Shown: in pieces, positions 54,337 through 64,000 of the stretch | Layout: each line of letters opens with the position of its first letter | Position numbering within the stretch: the stretch's first letter is position 1 | Assembly (NCBI GenBank): GCA_030015575.1 | Contig: CM057338.1 | Span: 131,093,546 to 131,157,545, forward strand | Source of the DNA: Agapanthus africanus | Taxonomy: Eukaryota; Streptophyta; Magnoliopsida; Asparagales; Amaryllidaceae | Reading direction: 5' to 3' | Length of the DNA: 64,000 nt | Notes under the pieces: model-generated | The model's database searches: none | Told to the model about the DNA's origin: nothing | Seen by the model: the letters and a program-made list of their open reading frames with translations, nothing else | Translations under genes and position numbers: made by a program

Positions 54337-55484
54337 CTACCACCAGTTTTTAAAGGCGTTGTACTCTTCAGTAGGGTGCGCAATCCTCTGATGGTATAAG
54401 CAGTAATTTGGATGTACATCCTCTTCGTCAAGGTGTATACCACCAGGAGTGTTTCCTTCGGAGGATGGCAGCTTCATTCCCATTGACATGGTTTTGGCGA
54501 ACCGTTTCATCGTCTTAAGTTTGCTTTTGTTTACGGCGGATATGATTTGATCTGGTGGGAGTGTTTTAACCCTTTCGTCCAGTCGCCGACGTTTGGCTGT
54601 TTCGAATATGTCCATTTCGCGCTCTCGATCGGCTTTGCTTTTCTGACGGGCTGCGTTCAGCAGCAGATCGATCATCTCGTCAGACGGTTACAAGGGTTTC
54701 GGTTGGGGATCTGTCCCCAATTTCTCTGCATCAGGAGCTTCTTCACCATCTATTGACGAGTAAGAGATCACGTGGCAGCTCGCCACATAGTCCTCAGGTT
54801 CATTTGATGAGTCTTCTCCCTCATCTTTGTTGCCATCTGTGTCATCAAGGATGTGGTTGAGAAACTCTTGGAGTGTGACCAGGGTTCGCGCCTTCTGGTT
54901 GTATTCCTACAGCGCGTCAATGTGTTTTTGCAGGTCCGTGAGCTTGTCATCTGGCTTCACGGGCTTTTCGGTCTTCTTCTTCTTCTTTGAAGACTTTAAC
55001 GGCTGGGCATAGGCGTTTTGATTATCGCTATCAATTCTTGGCGTTGGGCGCGGTTTTAGCATTCCCTCAATGATCTCGGGTTCCAGCGGACTTTTCCACC
55101 TGATCGCAGGGCATGTTTGGATATCCTTCAAAATTCTTTTCGTTTTAGCTGAAAGAGCAACTTCCCATGGAGCTTCTTCTATAAAAGAGCACGATGCCCC
55201 CTGCGTGTCCACCTTTTTAGGAGCGTGTAGATAGGGCATGTTTACTTTCCAATTTTCGGACAGCGCGAATTTGCCATATTGGTATTAGTACTCAATCCAG
55301 CCTTTGAAGACGAAGCAATTTTCTATTGGATGGCACATTATTCGATGGTAGGGGCAATAGTTGGGACTGTTGACGTCGCCGGGCTGCAGTGGGCGTTTTG
55401 GATCTGGTAGGGTAATGAGCCTGTTGCGCATCGCCAACTCGAACAGTCTTCTCTTTTTATCCCGAGGAAACGAATAAGGGCATT
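54337..55484 (-). pseudogene. Element 2 gag C-terminal region with two CX2HX4HX4C-type fingers
   Basis: Finger 1 (55291-55366) reads NYCPYHRIMCHPIENCFVF, complete, with a TAA three codons after the following GWIE. The frame 54907-55239 then gives a lysine-rich spacer. Finger 2 (54341-54417) reads NYCLYHQRIAHPTEEYNAF; its last cysteine is replaced by tyrosine. The frame before it (54418-54675) is a basic region rich in R and K. Together with finger 3 near 52100 the polyprotein has three related modules. They probably bind nucleic acid, by analogy with the Tat gag finger. Confidence 0.72.
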
Positions 55485-56405
55485 TTAGCCTCTCGTTGAA
55501 GAGTCACTGTCTATCGTTTTGGCGATCATCTGGTTTTGGGCCGGTCGGCTGTTGCTGAGCATTAGAGACGAAAGTCGCTTTCCCTTTCCCCTTTTCATTC
55601 CGCGGCTCCGACTTTGAAGAGGAAGGCCTATGGCCCATCTGGTCGATTTGGTGGTCGGCTTGAAGGTGGTCGGCTTGTCAATCAAGGCCTGGAAGGTGGT
55701 CGGCTTGAAGAACATCAGGAACTGGGATATGGTCGCCTGCGGATCGAGGGTTCCCACGAACATGCCTACTGCAGGAGCTTCTTCGATGTGTTGTTCGCAT
55801 TTCGACCATAGGTTCCGCCACTGGATTGCATACTGAACCCATGTTTCTCTCGACTTCACCCTAGTATTGATCAATGCCGTGATTGGGGTGCGCTCGCTGG
55901 CGCTTGCGAACCTTTGTGTAAACAGTAGCTCCATTTCTGCAAATGTCTTAACGGAGTCATTCGGGAGCTCAAAGTACCATTCAAAGGCCGTCTCCTCCAA
56001 GCTGCCGACGAACTGGCGAAATAGCAATTTGTCGTCACCTCCGGTATTGCCGCAGAGAGACCTGAACTGAGCGACATGCTGATGGGGGTTGCCTATCCCC
56101 TTATATACATGAAATTTAGGGATTGTGTATCCTGGTGGGTACTTAATCTGATCGTACCAGCAGGGATAGGATCGCCCAGTTCTGACGACTTGGCCAGCAG
56201 CTTCGTTCGCTTGATGAGCTTGTATCTGTTGAGCTATATACTCGTCAAGGGAGGCTTTGGAGATGGTCTCTTCTTTGGCTGCTGATAGAGCCGGAAGAGG
56301 GTTTGATGTCTCCCCACTGTCGTCTTCAAGGATTATTGGAGGGTCTTCAGCTGGAGGATCCGGTTGTATCATCATCCCGACCATATCTTGGAACAGGAGC
56401 ACCAT
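55485..56405 (-). pseudogene. Element 2 gag (capsid part)
   Basis: The open frame of 306 codons includes a retrotransposon gag domain: YPPGYTIPKFHVYKGIGNPH (about residues 88-107), then FVGSLEETAFEWYFELPNDS and FTQRFASASERTPITAL. The N-terminal 70 residues are acidic and proline-rich. The C-terminal end contains a short internal duplication (KPTTFQALIDKPTTFKPTT). The true start probably lies upstream, beyond a stop at about 56452, in sequence that ends at the Tekay insertion (56546). The longest intact frame of element 2. Confidence 0.8.
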
Positions 56406-56546
56406 TTGTTTTATGTTGGCCGCTTGTTCCGCTGTCTCTTTGTCTTTCTTCTAAAGGATTCTGCGAAGGAACTCGGCATCGGTTTCTTGTTCCTGACGCT
56501 GCTCCGACGACGTCCCCGGGTTTTCTTTTCGCCTAGTGAGTGCGGC

Positions 56547-59500
56547 TATAACAGCCTAGTTCATTTATACCAGTTCTATTTCGAGTATTTCTTTATTTTT
56601 GGTATTTTCTTGATTTATTGTGTTTTGGGTGCAAATAGTGTATTTGACATCTGTATTTGCATCCGACCCGACCTGCTTGCTGGAAACCCGTCTTAATTCC
56701 TGTTTATGATTTACCCCGCCTTGTTACGTGGATCCGTGCACTTTCATGTTTTTTTATATATACTGCATACTGGCATTATATCTGGCATCCACATTTTTCA
56801 ATATAACTTATAAAGTCAAATAATATATTTTAAAAATATCTAGCAAGGCTTGCATCATACCTCTGACCCCGTGGTAGCATCCGTACCTCGTGTTCTCGTC
56901 CCGTTCGGTGAAACGGACTCGTTTGGATAGCTACGTGCATGCTACGTGTAACTGTTCTTGGGGGTATGCATTTTCGTTACCCGGATATCAAATTTTGGTT
57001 TTTGTTAACACGTATGTTATCCGTATTTTCAAACCGTAAATTTAGACCCAACCCGAGCATGTTTTGGACTTTTTTGTTTTAGCCAAAATCTCAAAATATA
57101 TACTATTATATTCTAATATACACTTTAACTGTATAACTTAAATATTAAAACTAATATATATTTTATATCTTTAAATCCTAACAAAATCTCACAGACTCTC
57201 TCTCTCTCTCTCTCACTCCTCTCGCGATCACTATTCCTCGAGGATCCCGTCACCTCCCCTCTTGCTATGCTCACCTCCCTACTTCTTTTCTCCTTTAAAT
57301 TTGCCGCCTTCATCATGAGAACCCATCACTTCTGAACCCTAACCTTAGCATTTCACCCTCGACTCCGCTCACCTCACCTCCCTCGTTTTCCTCTCCTCCC
57401 CGCTCGCCTCTCTCGCTCCTTTCCCCGTCACAAACCCCGTCGCGACGAACGCCCGCATCCATCACCCTATCAACTCGACCTCGTCGTCGTATCCTCACCT
57501 CGCCGTCACCCTCGTCAACACGTTCTCGACCTCTTCTCCTTCTCTTCTCGCCCTTCCCTTCTGCTCCGACCTCTGCACAGAACCCCCGACGAAACCCACA
57601 ATCCCTGCACCCAAGATAACCCTCACCTCGCCGGAAAGCTTCGCCTTTTCCATCACCCCGCCATCACCCACCTCATCCCGACCACCTCATCCTCCTCCGC
57701 TTCTCTTTCTCTTTTCCCGAACTCACAACCCGACCCAGGAACGCAGCCCACACCCGCAGCCCACACCTGACGCCGACGAGCCCTATCGCCAGAAACCTCA
57801 TCACCTCTCATTGCCTCTCGTCTCTGAGTCCAAACCCAGAGCACCAAACACACAGCCCTCTTCTTCTTCTTCTCTTCTTCTTCTTTCTTCTCTTTCTTGG
57901 TTACGCATTTTCCGGTGATCGCCGGAGCCGTGACGCCGCCGCCGATCCAGGCAACCCTGTGGACGTTCCCAGCCTGCGTGGTTATCTTCTTGCCTTGCCT
58001 GGTCCTGTCCCGTACACGCGTGTGGTTATTGCGACGTTTACCCGACGTCGGACGTGCCGTACGCACCCGTCGTGTGTTCCGCTCAGGCAAGTTCATCTTG
58101 CTACATGCTATAATATATATTTTGCATCCATATGAATAAAAATATCACATGTTTACTACATTTTACATCCATGTTACTGTTTTACTGTTTTGGATAGCCG
58201 TTTGTATCCATATCATTTATTACATATCTAGTCACATGCAAGTTTATCTTGCTACATGCTATGTTATTACATTTGCATCCATATTAATAATAATATTACA
58301 TGTTCATTGAATCGTACGTCATATGTTATAGTTTTACAGTTTTACAATACCCATTCGCATCCGTACAATTTAGCACATATCTAGTCACATGCAAGTTTAT
58401 CTCGCTACAGGCTATGCAACATATTTTACATCTATATGTATAAAATATTACATGTTTACTGCATTTCACATCCATGTTACAGTTTTACCGTTTTTCCGAT
58501 ATCCGTTCGTATCCGTGTTATTTATTATATATCTAGTTGCATGCCATGTCATACTATATCATGTTACTGTTATATTAGCACCCCATGCTTGATAATGTGC
58601 ATCATACGTAGTCATGGAGTTGTATATGTGAACCCCGATAAACACTTGAGCATCCGTATTTTACCATGATTCGATACTTGCTATATTTTACTGTTGGGCA
58701 TCCATTTGATACACTGTGCACCACCTGACATGATCTGATACACCACTGCTTGACTTGATACCTGATCTTGTTCCTAATGCCAACATTCCTAACTTGACGT
58801 CCCAATGGACGTATCCTGTTGTCTATTTCAGACAAAACCTGTACCTACTTGATCCTGTGTTGGCATTAGCTCTAGATTTATCAATACCTGACTTGAACAC
58901 ATAACCTTAGGGGTAAGGGAAAATCAATGATGAAACCTGACTTGTAACTCAACAGTTTGACGCTTATACTGATCAGTTTTACGGGCTAGGCCAGCCCCGG
59001 GATGATGATGCTGACATCATTCGTCTGTACATGTTACCTGTTTACTGCCTAGCGGCACGTCTCAGATTCAGCCCGAGAGTCTTAACCGTGGTCCCGGGCA
59101 TGCACGGGATACTATTGAGTTACATCGACGATTCCATTAAATTGATTTCACAAACTGTAGAATAGATGACCCAGTAGTATAGTTCAGATTACTCACTGTA
59201 CGTCACATATGCTTATACACTTCACTGTTCCATATTCGTGTTACTGTTATACCCTTATTACTGTTCATACTCATGCATGCATATCTTGTTACCTCCTGAT
59301 TATATTTTATTGTTTGATATTATGACGCACTGACGTTTGGATTTTGCATAGCCCAGATACTTTATCTCTTTCGCAGGCCGACCAGGAGTACTTCAGTCGA
59401 CAGGCCGAATAGTGAGGAGCAATTTGGTATTTAGTTTAGTTTAGTTTAGTTTTCTTTCTGTATTTTCATTTCCTGATGTGAGCCCGTACTTGGGACGTAC

Positions 59501-59726
59501 TTTCCAGATATTTTGTTATTTGGATTTTATTGCCTCCGCATATTATTTCTTGACTCGTTTATTCTGGCATATGGACATGTACTAGATAGTTCATTTTATT
59601 TTACTGTTCTTGATATCTTATAGACAGTCGTAATATGACTGTGGAGGGATGTTTCCTAACAACAGGTAGCATGGTTGGCTCTATCACGTGCCGATCTTAG
59701 CGCACTCTGGGAAGCAGGGCGTGACA
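56547..59726 (+). mobile_element. Left LTR of the Tekay element
   Basis: It starts TATAACAGCCTAGTTC (TGTAAC in the other copies, so the terminal G is mutated) and ends GGAAGCAGGGCGTGACA. It carries CT runs (57192-57217) and three direct repeats of about 152 bp (58087-58545). The 147-codon minus-strand frame at 57653-58096 and other proline- or arginine-rich frames arise from CT-rich sequence and are not supported as genes. Confidence 0.93.
58087..58545 (+). repeat. Three direct repeats of about 152 bp in the left Tekay LTR
   Basis: Units begin GCAAGTTNATCTNGCTACA at 58087, 58238 and 58391. The solo LTR at 8745-11862 has two. Confidence 0.87.
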
Positions 59727-59734
59727 GGGTTTTT

Positions 59735-59748
59735 TGGTATCAGAACCA
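59735..59748 (+). other. Primer-binding site of the Tekay element
   Basis: TGGTATCAGAACCA begins eight bases after the LTR. It differs at one or two bases from the usual initiator-methionine site TGGTATCAGAGCC. Confidence 0.85.
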
Positions 59749-60215
59749 TAGGATTTAGGTTAATCGGGTTTGATTCTTTAGTAATTGGGTATTGGACCCA
59801 ATACACGAATCAGAAAACCTGTAATTTGGAACATGTCCTGCCACATTGTTATCGCGATTCTTGAATGATATCTTTCTCTTGACCCTTTGTCTTGACGATA
59901 TGCAAACGACTTTGCATCTCGGCTTGAAATCTTTTTGGTTCCTTATTGTTTATCCTTTCCTATTCCTTTGATTCTGATACTAGGATCTGGGCAACTTGAA
60001 CGGAGTTATGTGATTATATCTATGAACTGCAGCATGGTTACAATGCGGTATTCTATTTAAGTAACTTGGAATCCTGGTCTTGATTCATCTCCTTGTTTTA
60101 TGGTTATTATATTATCTTGCTTCTCTCGGTTTCATTGCTTACCAGTTTATGTTTTATCGCAAGTTTGAATCTTGTTTATCATGCTGATCCTCTTCGGTGT
60201 CTTGGCTTCAGGATC
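59749..60215 (+). other. Leader of the Tekay element
   Basis: T-rich sequence between the primer-binding site and the gag ATG. An open frame begins at 60093, but the first residues are hydrophobic and not gag-like. The start at 60216 (MADRNLRSYQRR) is preferred. Confidence 0.65.
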
Positions 60216-61709
60216 ATGGCGGACAGGAATTTGCGGTCGTACCAGAGGCGTGTTGATGACGCCGCATTGCTTGGAGTAATTCGTGGGATGCTGGAGAACC
60301 AGAAGAGGCAAACTGAGCTAAATCAGCGGCAAGCCGAAGCTTTTCAGGAAAGTTTGCGGACAGTCCAGCAATCCGTAGACACTGTTGCGGCCAAACCAGT
60401 AGAGCGTGTGGGTACCATGGCGGATTTCAGGAGACTTGGTCCGTCCATTTTCACTGGTTTGGAGGAGCCGTTGCCAACGGAGCAGTGGCTGGTTGATACG
60501 GAGAATCTGCTCGTTGCAGCACAGATTCCGGAGGACAAGAGAGTGGATGTCGTACGCATCCAATTGGTGGACTATGCCTATGAGTGGTGGCTTATGGAAG
60601 AGACCCGTTTGTCCAAGCCGATCAGTTGGCATGCTTTCTCGCAGAGTTTCTTGGAGATGTTCTTTCCGCAGACTGCGCGGGAGGAAATGGAAGAAAGGTT
60701 TATCAGCTTGAAGCAGAATGGCGGATCCGTAGATACGCATGCGGCTGGGTGGACACGGCTCAGTCGATTTGCTGGACCTTTAGTGGCCAAAGAAGCTGAT
60801 AGGGCACGAAGGTTTATGCGCAGTTTGGACGTGGAAATCCAGAGGAACATTATATCTCTGGGATTGACCACTTTCTCGCAAGTTCTTAAAGCAGCCCAAG
60901 AGCAGCAGAGCTTATCAGTGAAGACGGGGGGTGCGCAGCAGCAGGCAGTTGTGGTGCGGAAGCCGACGTTTATGCCGAACCGAGCGCCTATACGCAGAGG
61001 TATTCCGGTGAACTGACATGGCGTGGTACCGATGAAGAAGCCTGTCGTAGCAGATCAAAGAAATAGCGTGATTTGTGACTATTGCCATCTACCCGGACAC
61101 GTGCAGAGAGAGTGTCGAAGGATGCTGCGACTTTGTTTAGTTTGCGGATCAGCGGACCATACTATCAATGCTTGTCCGTCGAAACTTCGTTTGAAGGATG
61201 ATGTTCAGAGGCCACCGCAGAGGCAGATTCAGGGGCAGAAGCAGATAACTCAGGGACCTAATCCAGCTCGAGCCTTTACTCTGACGGCTGAAGTGGTCAA
61301 GGCTTCAGATAAAGTTGTTTCAGGTATCCTACTTGTTCATGATTTTCCCGCATTAGCATTATTCGATTCTGGTGCATCCCATTGTTTTATATCGTCCAAG
61401 TTTATTGCTGCACATTCGATTGCATGCACGACCCTGTCATGTTGTTGGGACATACACACTGGAAATGGGAAGATCATTTCTAGTAGTGAGTGTAAGGATT
61501 GTTCAGTTGTTATCTGCGGACGGGAGTTATTTGCAGATTTCTTGGTGATCGATACCGGCAGTTATGATGTTGTCTTGGGAATGGATTTTCTTGGCACTTT
61601 CCATGCTCACATTGATTGTAGGGCAAAGAAAGTGATTTTCCAGATTCCCGGACATCCGGAGTTTGTTTTTTGCTGGAGGAAGCAATTCTGTCGGGCCAGT
61701 CGAGTTTAG
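60216..61709 (+). pseudogene. Tekay gag and protease, with an in-frame TGA
   Basis: The gag domain is recognisable from FRRLGPSIFTGLEEPLPTEQ, EWWLMEETRLSK and FLEMFFPQTAREEMEERFI (about residues 70-170). A TGA at 61014-61016 interrupts. The same frame then continues with two zinc knuckles, CDYCHLPGHVQREC and CLVCGSADHTINAC (both CX2CX4HX4C, 61072-61180). The aspartic protease follows: LFDSGASHCFI (about 61355-61390) and YDVVLGMDFLG. The frame ends at 61709, after running out of phase near 61660; the next domain is in the +1 frame. The two knuckles are complete although the ORF is broken. Confidence 0.85.
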
Positions 61710-62384
61710 GGCTAGCCCGACAAACAATGTTCTTTCGACGATGGAAGTTGATAAAGAGGAAGCGCCAGCTGTAGTTCGAGAGTTCATGGACGTGTTCGAG
61801 TACATCTCGGGTTTACCACCAAAACGAGATATGGAGTTCGCCATTGATCTTGTTCCTGGTGCAGCGCCAATCTCAAAGGCGTACTATCCGATAGCACCAG
61901 TGGAGTTGGAAGAAGTAAAGAAGCAGGTTACCGAATTGCAAGAGAAGGGTTGGATTCACAGCAGTAATTCACCTTGGGGAGCTCCAGTTCTTCTAGCCAA
62001 GAAGAAAGATGGCACAAAGAGGATATGCATCGATTATCGAGAATTAAACCGGGTGACTATTAAGAACAAGTACCCGATCCGTCGCATTGGCGAATTATTC
62101 GAGTAACTTAGTGGCGCGAGGGTATTCTCGAAGCTGGATTTGCGATACGGATATCATCAAGTTCGAGTTAAATCAGAGGATATTTGCAAGGCTGCGTTCC
62201 GAACCCGATATGGATATTACGAGTATTTAGTGATGCCATTCGGAGTCACGAATGCACCGGCGATAGTTATGGACTTGATGAACCAAATCTTTTCACCGTT
62301 CTTGGACCGGTTTATAGTGGTGTTCATCGATGATATTCTGGTCTACTCGGGGGGCCTTGAAGAGCATGCTGAACTCTTGAAGAC
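61663..62384 (+). pseudogene. Tekay reverse transcriptase, truncated
   Basis: It reads [40 protein letters not shown] and [24 protein letters not shown] (62104-62106) follows LFE. The frame then continues [33 protein letters not shown] and FIDDILVYS, so the catalytic aspartates are kept. It stops after EEHAELLKT, where RT thumb, RNase H and most of integrase are missing. The enzyme cannot be complete. Confidence 0.88.
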
Positions 62385-63108
62385 ATGTTGAGAGCTTGCA
62401 TGTTAGACTTCAAGGGTTCGTGGGAGGATCATCTACACTTGGTGGAGTTTTCGTACAATAACAGCTTCCAGACGGCTATTCAGATGGCTCCATTCGAAGC
62501 GTTGTATGGTCGCAAGTGTCGTTCACCTATTTGTTGGGACGATGTTGGAGAACAAAGATTGTTGGGACCGGATTTGATCGTGCAAACAGTAGAGAAGGTT
62601 AATACTATTAGGAATCACATGAAGGCAGCGCATGATCGACAGAAGAGTTGGGCCGACACATCGAGAAGATCTCTAGAGTTCGCTGTTGGTGATCTGGTAT
62701 TCTTGAAGATATCACCGACTAGAGGAGTGATTCGTTTTGGGAGTCGAGGTAAGCTCAGTCCTCGATTCTTGGGGTCTTTCGAAATTATGGAGCGTGTTGG
62801 AGAAATGGCTTATCGATTGGCGTTACCACCATCTTTGGCGAGTGTTCATGACGTGTTTCATGTATCTCAACTCCGTAAGTATGTTCGAGATGAAACACAT
62901 GTGCTAGATCATTTGGAGCTGACTGTAAGGGAGGATTTGACCTTTGAGGAACGACCGATGTCGATTGTTGATCAAAGAGAAAAGGTCCTCAAGAACAAAG
63001 TTATCTCTCTAGTACTTGTTTCATGGGGGAATCGCTCACATGGAGAATCGACTTGGGAATGAGAAGACGAGATTCGACAGAAGTTTCCACACCTATTCTT
63101 GTAGATTC
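62385..63108 (+). pseudogene. Tekay integrase C-terminus and chromodomain
   Basis: The frame resumes in integrase after the lost catalytic core: [37 protein letters not shown], then the GPY/F-like FLGSFEIMERVGEMAYRLAL and DVFHVSQLRKYV. The end is a degenerate chromodomain (RPMSIVDQREKVLKNKVISL, then STWE). A TGA at 63060-63062 precedes the last residues EDEIRQKFPHLF. Chromodomains direct chromoviruses to heterochromatin. Here the integrase acidic triad is absent. Confidence 0.87.
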
Positions 63109-63174
63109 ATGTTTGTTTATCTTTTCTTGTTTTGGGAATGTTGAGGACGAAATTCTTTTTGTAGTTGGGTATAA
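63109..63174 (+). other. 3' untranslated end of the Tekay element
   Basis: It contains GAGGACGAAATTCTTTTTG, a conserved tail of Tekay elements, and a weak purine stretch GTTGGGTATAA just before the right LTR. The normally G-rich polypurine tract is eroded. Confidence 0.7.
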
Positions 63175-64000
63175 TGTAACACCCTAGTTCATTTATACCA
63201 GTTCTATTTCGAGTATTTCTTTATTCATGGTATTTTCTTGATTTATTGTGTTTTGGATGCGAATAGTGTATTTGACATCTGTATTTGCATCTGATCCGAC
63301 CTGCTTGCTGGAAACCCGTCTTGATTCCTATTTATGATTTACCCCGGCTTGTTACGTGGATCCGTGCACTTTCATGTTTTTTTATATATACTGCATACTG
63401 GCATTATATCTGGCATCCGCATTTTTCAATATAACATATAAAATCTAATAATATATTTTTAAAATATCTAGCAAGGCTTGCATCATACCCTTGACCCCGA
63501 GGTAGCATCCGCACCTCGTGTTCTCGTCCCGTTTGGTGAAACGGACTCGTTTGGATAGCTACGTGCACACTACGTGTATTCGTTCTTGGGGGTATGCATT
63601 TTCGTTACCCGGATATCATATTTTGGTTTTTGTTAACATGTATGTTATCCGTATTTTCAAACCGTAAATTTAGACTCAACCCGAGCGTGTTTTGAACTAT
63701 TTTTGTTTTAGCCAAAATCTCAAAATATATACTATTATATTCTAATATACACTTTAACTGTATAACTTAAATATTAAAACTAATATATATTTTATATCTT
63801 TAAATCCTAACAAAATCTCACTCTCACTCTCTCTCTCTCTCTCTCTCTCTTTCTCTATCTCCCTCTCTCACTCCTCTCACGATCACTATTCCTCGAGGAT
63901 CTCGTCACCTCCCCTCTTGCTACTCTCACCTCCCTTCTTCTTTTCTCCTCCTTTAAATTTGCCGCCTTCTTCACAAGAACCCATCACCTCTGAACCTTAA
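63175..64000 (+). mobile_element. Right LTR of the Tekay element, cut by the window end
   Basis: It starts TGTAACACCCTAGTTC and follows the left LTR closely over the 826 bp visible. Its CT run (63815-63873) is longer than in the left LTR (57192-57217). Confidence 0.93.

Larger units (their letters stand above)
34872..56546 (-). mobile_element. Element 2: Ty3/gypsy Tat-type retrotransposon, decayed, split by a copia element and truncated by a Tekay element
   Basis: It contains a 3' LTR (34872-36397), polypurine tract and 3' UTR (36398-37428 and 47572-48720). Integrase, RNase H and RT lie at 48720-52116, an extra finger module at 52002-52682, protease at 53157-53980, and gag at 54337-56405. 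All run on the minus strand. It belongs to the same LTR-A family as element X, and its integrase and RT are clearly related. The 5' end lies beyond the Tekay insertion at 56547. Scattered stops and frameshifts make it defective. Confidence 0.88.
56547..64000 (+). mobile_element. Tekay-type Ty3/gypsy chromovirus with an internal deletion, running off the window
   Basis: The left LTR (56547-59726) is followed by a primer-binding site, gag, protease, part of RT, then directly the integrase C-terminus with a chromodomain, then the right LTR from 63175 to the window end. The domain order and very long LTRs fit the Tekay/Del lineage. The RT thumb, RNase H and the catalytic core of integrase are missing. 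The element is inserted in the gag leader of element 2; the left flank is GCGGC (56542-56546) and the right flank is outside the window. Confidence 0.93.

Noticed and set aside
34867-56546. GCGGC before element 2 (34867-34871) and GCGGC before the Tekay element (56542-56546) as one target duplication of element 2
   Set aside because: 56546 falls in the gag leader of element 2, with no LTR end there. The second GCGGC is simply the left flank of the Tekay LTR, and a five-base match can be chance.
1-64000. A new defence, CRISPR or biosynthetic system
   Set aside because: Everything outside the PMD gene is explained by retrotransposon parts. No CRISPR-type spacing of identical repeats and no host or bacterial gene cluster is present.

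Overview
The window is a stack of nested LTR retrotransposons from a flowering plant. I see no host gene, rRNA, functional tRNA or CRISPR array. The assignment to a plant rests on the lineages present: Ty3/gypsy Tat-type elements with a second RNase H, Tekay-type chromoviruses with LTRs of about 3 kb, and an Angela/Tork-like Ty1/copia. A plant mobile domain (PMD) gene and the heavily nested, decayed state point the same way and suggest a large, repeat-rich genome. I cannot name the species.

I use four working names for the repeats. LTR-A and LTR-C are two LTR families of Tat-like elements. LTR-B and the 'Tekay' LTR are two chromovirus-like LTR families, both starting TGTAAC and ending near GGGGCGTGACA. 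Layout: 1-344 is the 3' part of an LTR-C (+). It is broken at 345 by an outer LTR-B (-), which continues at 18510-20508 and 23390-23559. Inside that outer LTR-B lie three things. The first is a Tat element, element X (1003-18504, minus strand, target-site duplication TGGAG). The second is a solo LTR-B (20509-23384, TSD AAAAT). The third is a forward LTR-B starting at 23560. Element X itself holds a solo Tekay LTR (8745-11862, TSD TTTGT) and a solo LTR-C (14236-17590, TSD CCATA).

The forward LTR-B is broken at 25310 by a second Tat-like element, element 3 (minus strand). Its 3' LTR (25310-30962) contains another solo LTR-B (25815-28696, TSD ATGGG/ACGGG). A G-rich polypurine tract follows, then a plant-mobile-domain gene on the plus strand, antisense to the element, with its own TATA box and probable introns. 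Element 3 is broken at 34872 by a third Tat element, element 2 (minus strand, LTR-A family). Its 3' UTR carries a 30-bp minisatellite and is split by an intact-looking copia element (37429-47566, TSD AGGTT). Its gag-pol remnants span 48720-56405. At 56547 element 2 is broken by a Tekay chromovirus with an internal deletion, which runs off the window.

The Tat and Tekay coding regions carry stops, frameshifts and lost catalytic residues. The copia is young: by eye its 2,075-bp LTRs differ at 8 sites, all transitions. Its gag and pol are complete but separated by one in-frame TAG. The points most worth a second look are the antisense PMD gene, the LTRs built from short palindromes, the extra finger modules in element 2, and the pol III-like A and B boxes inside LTR-B.
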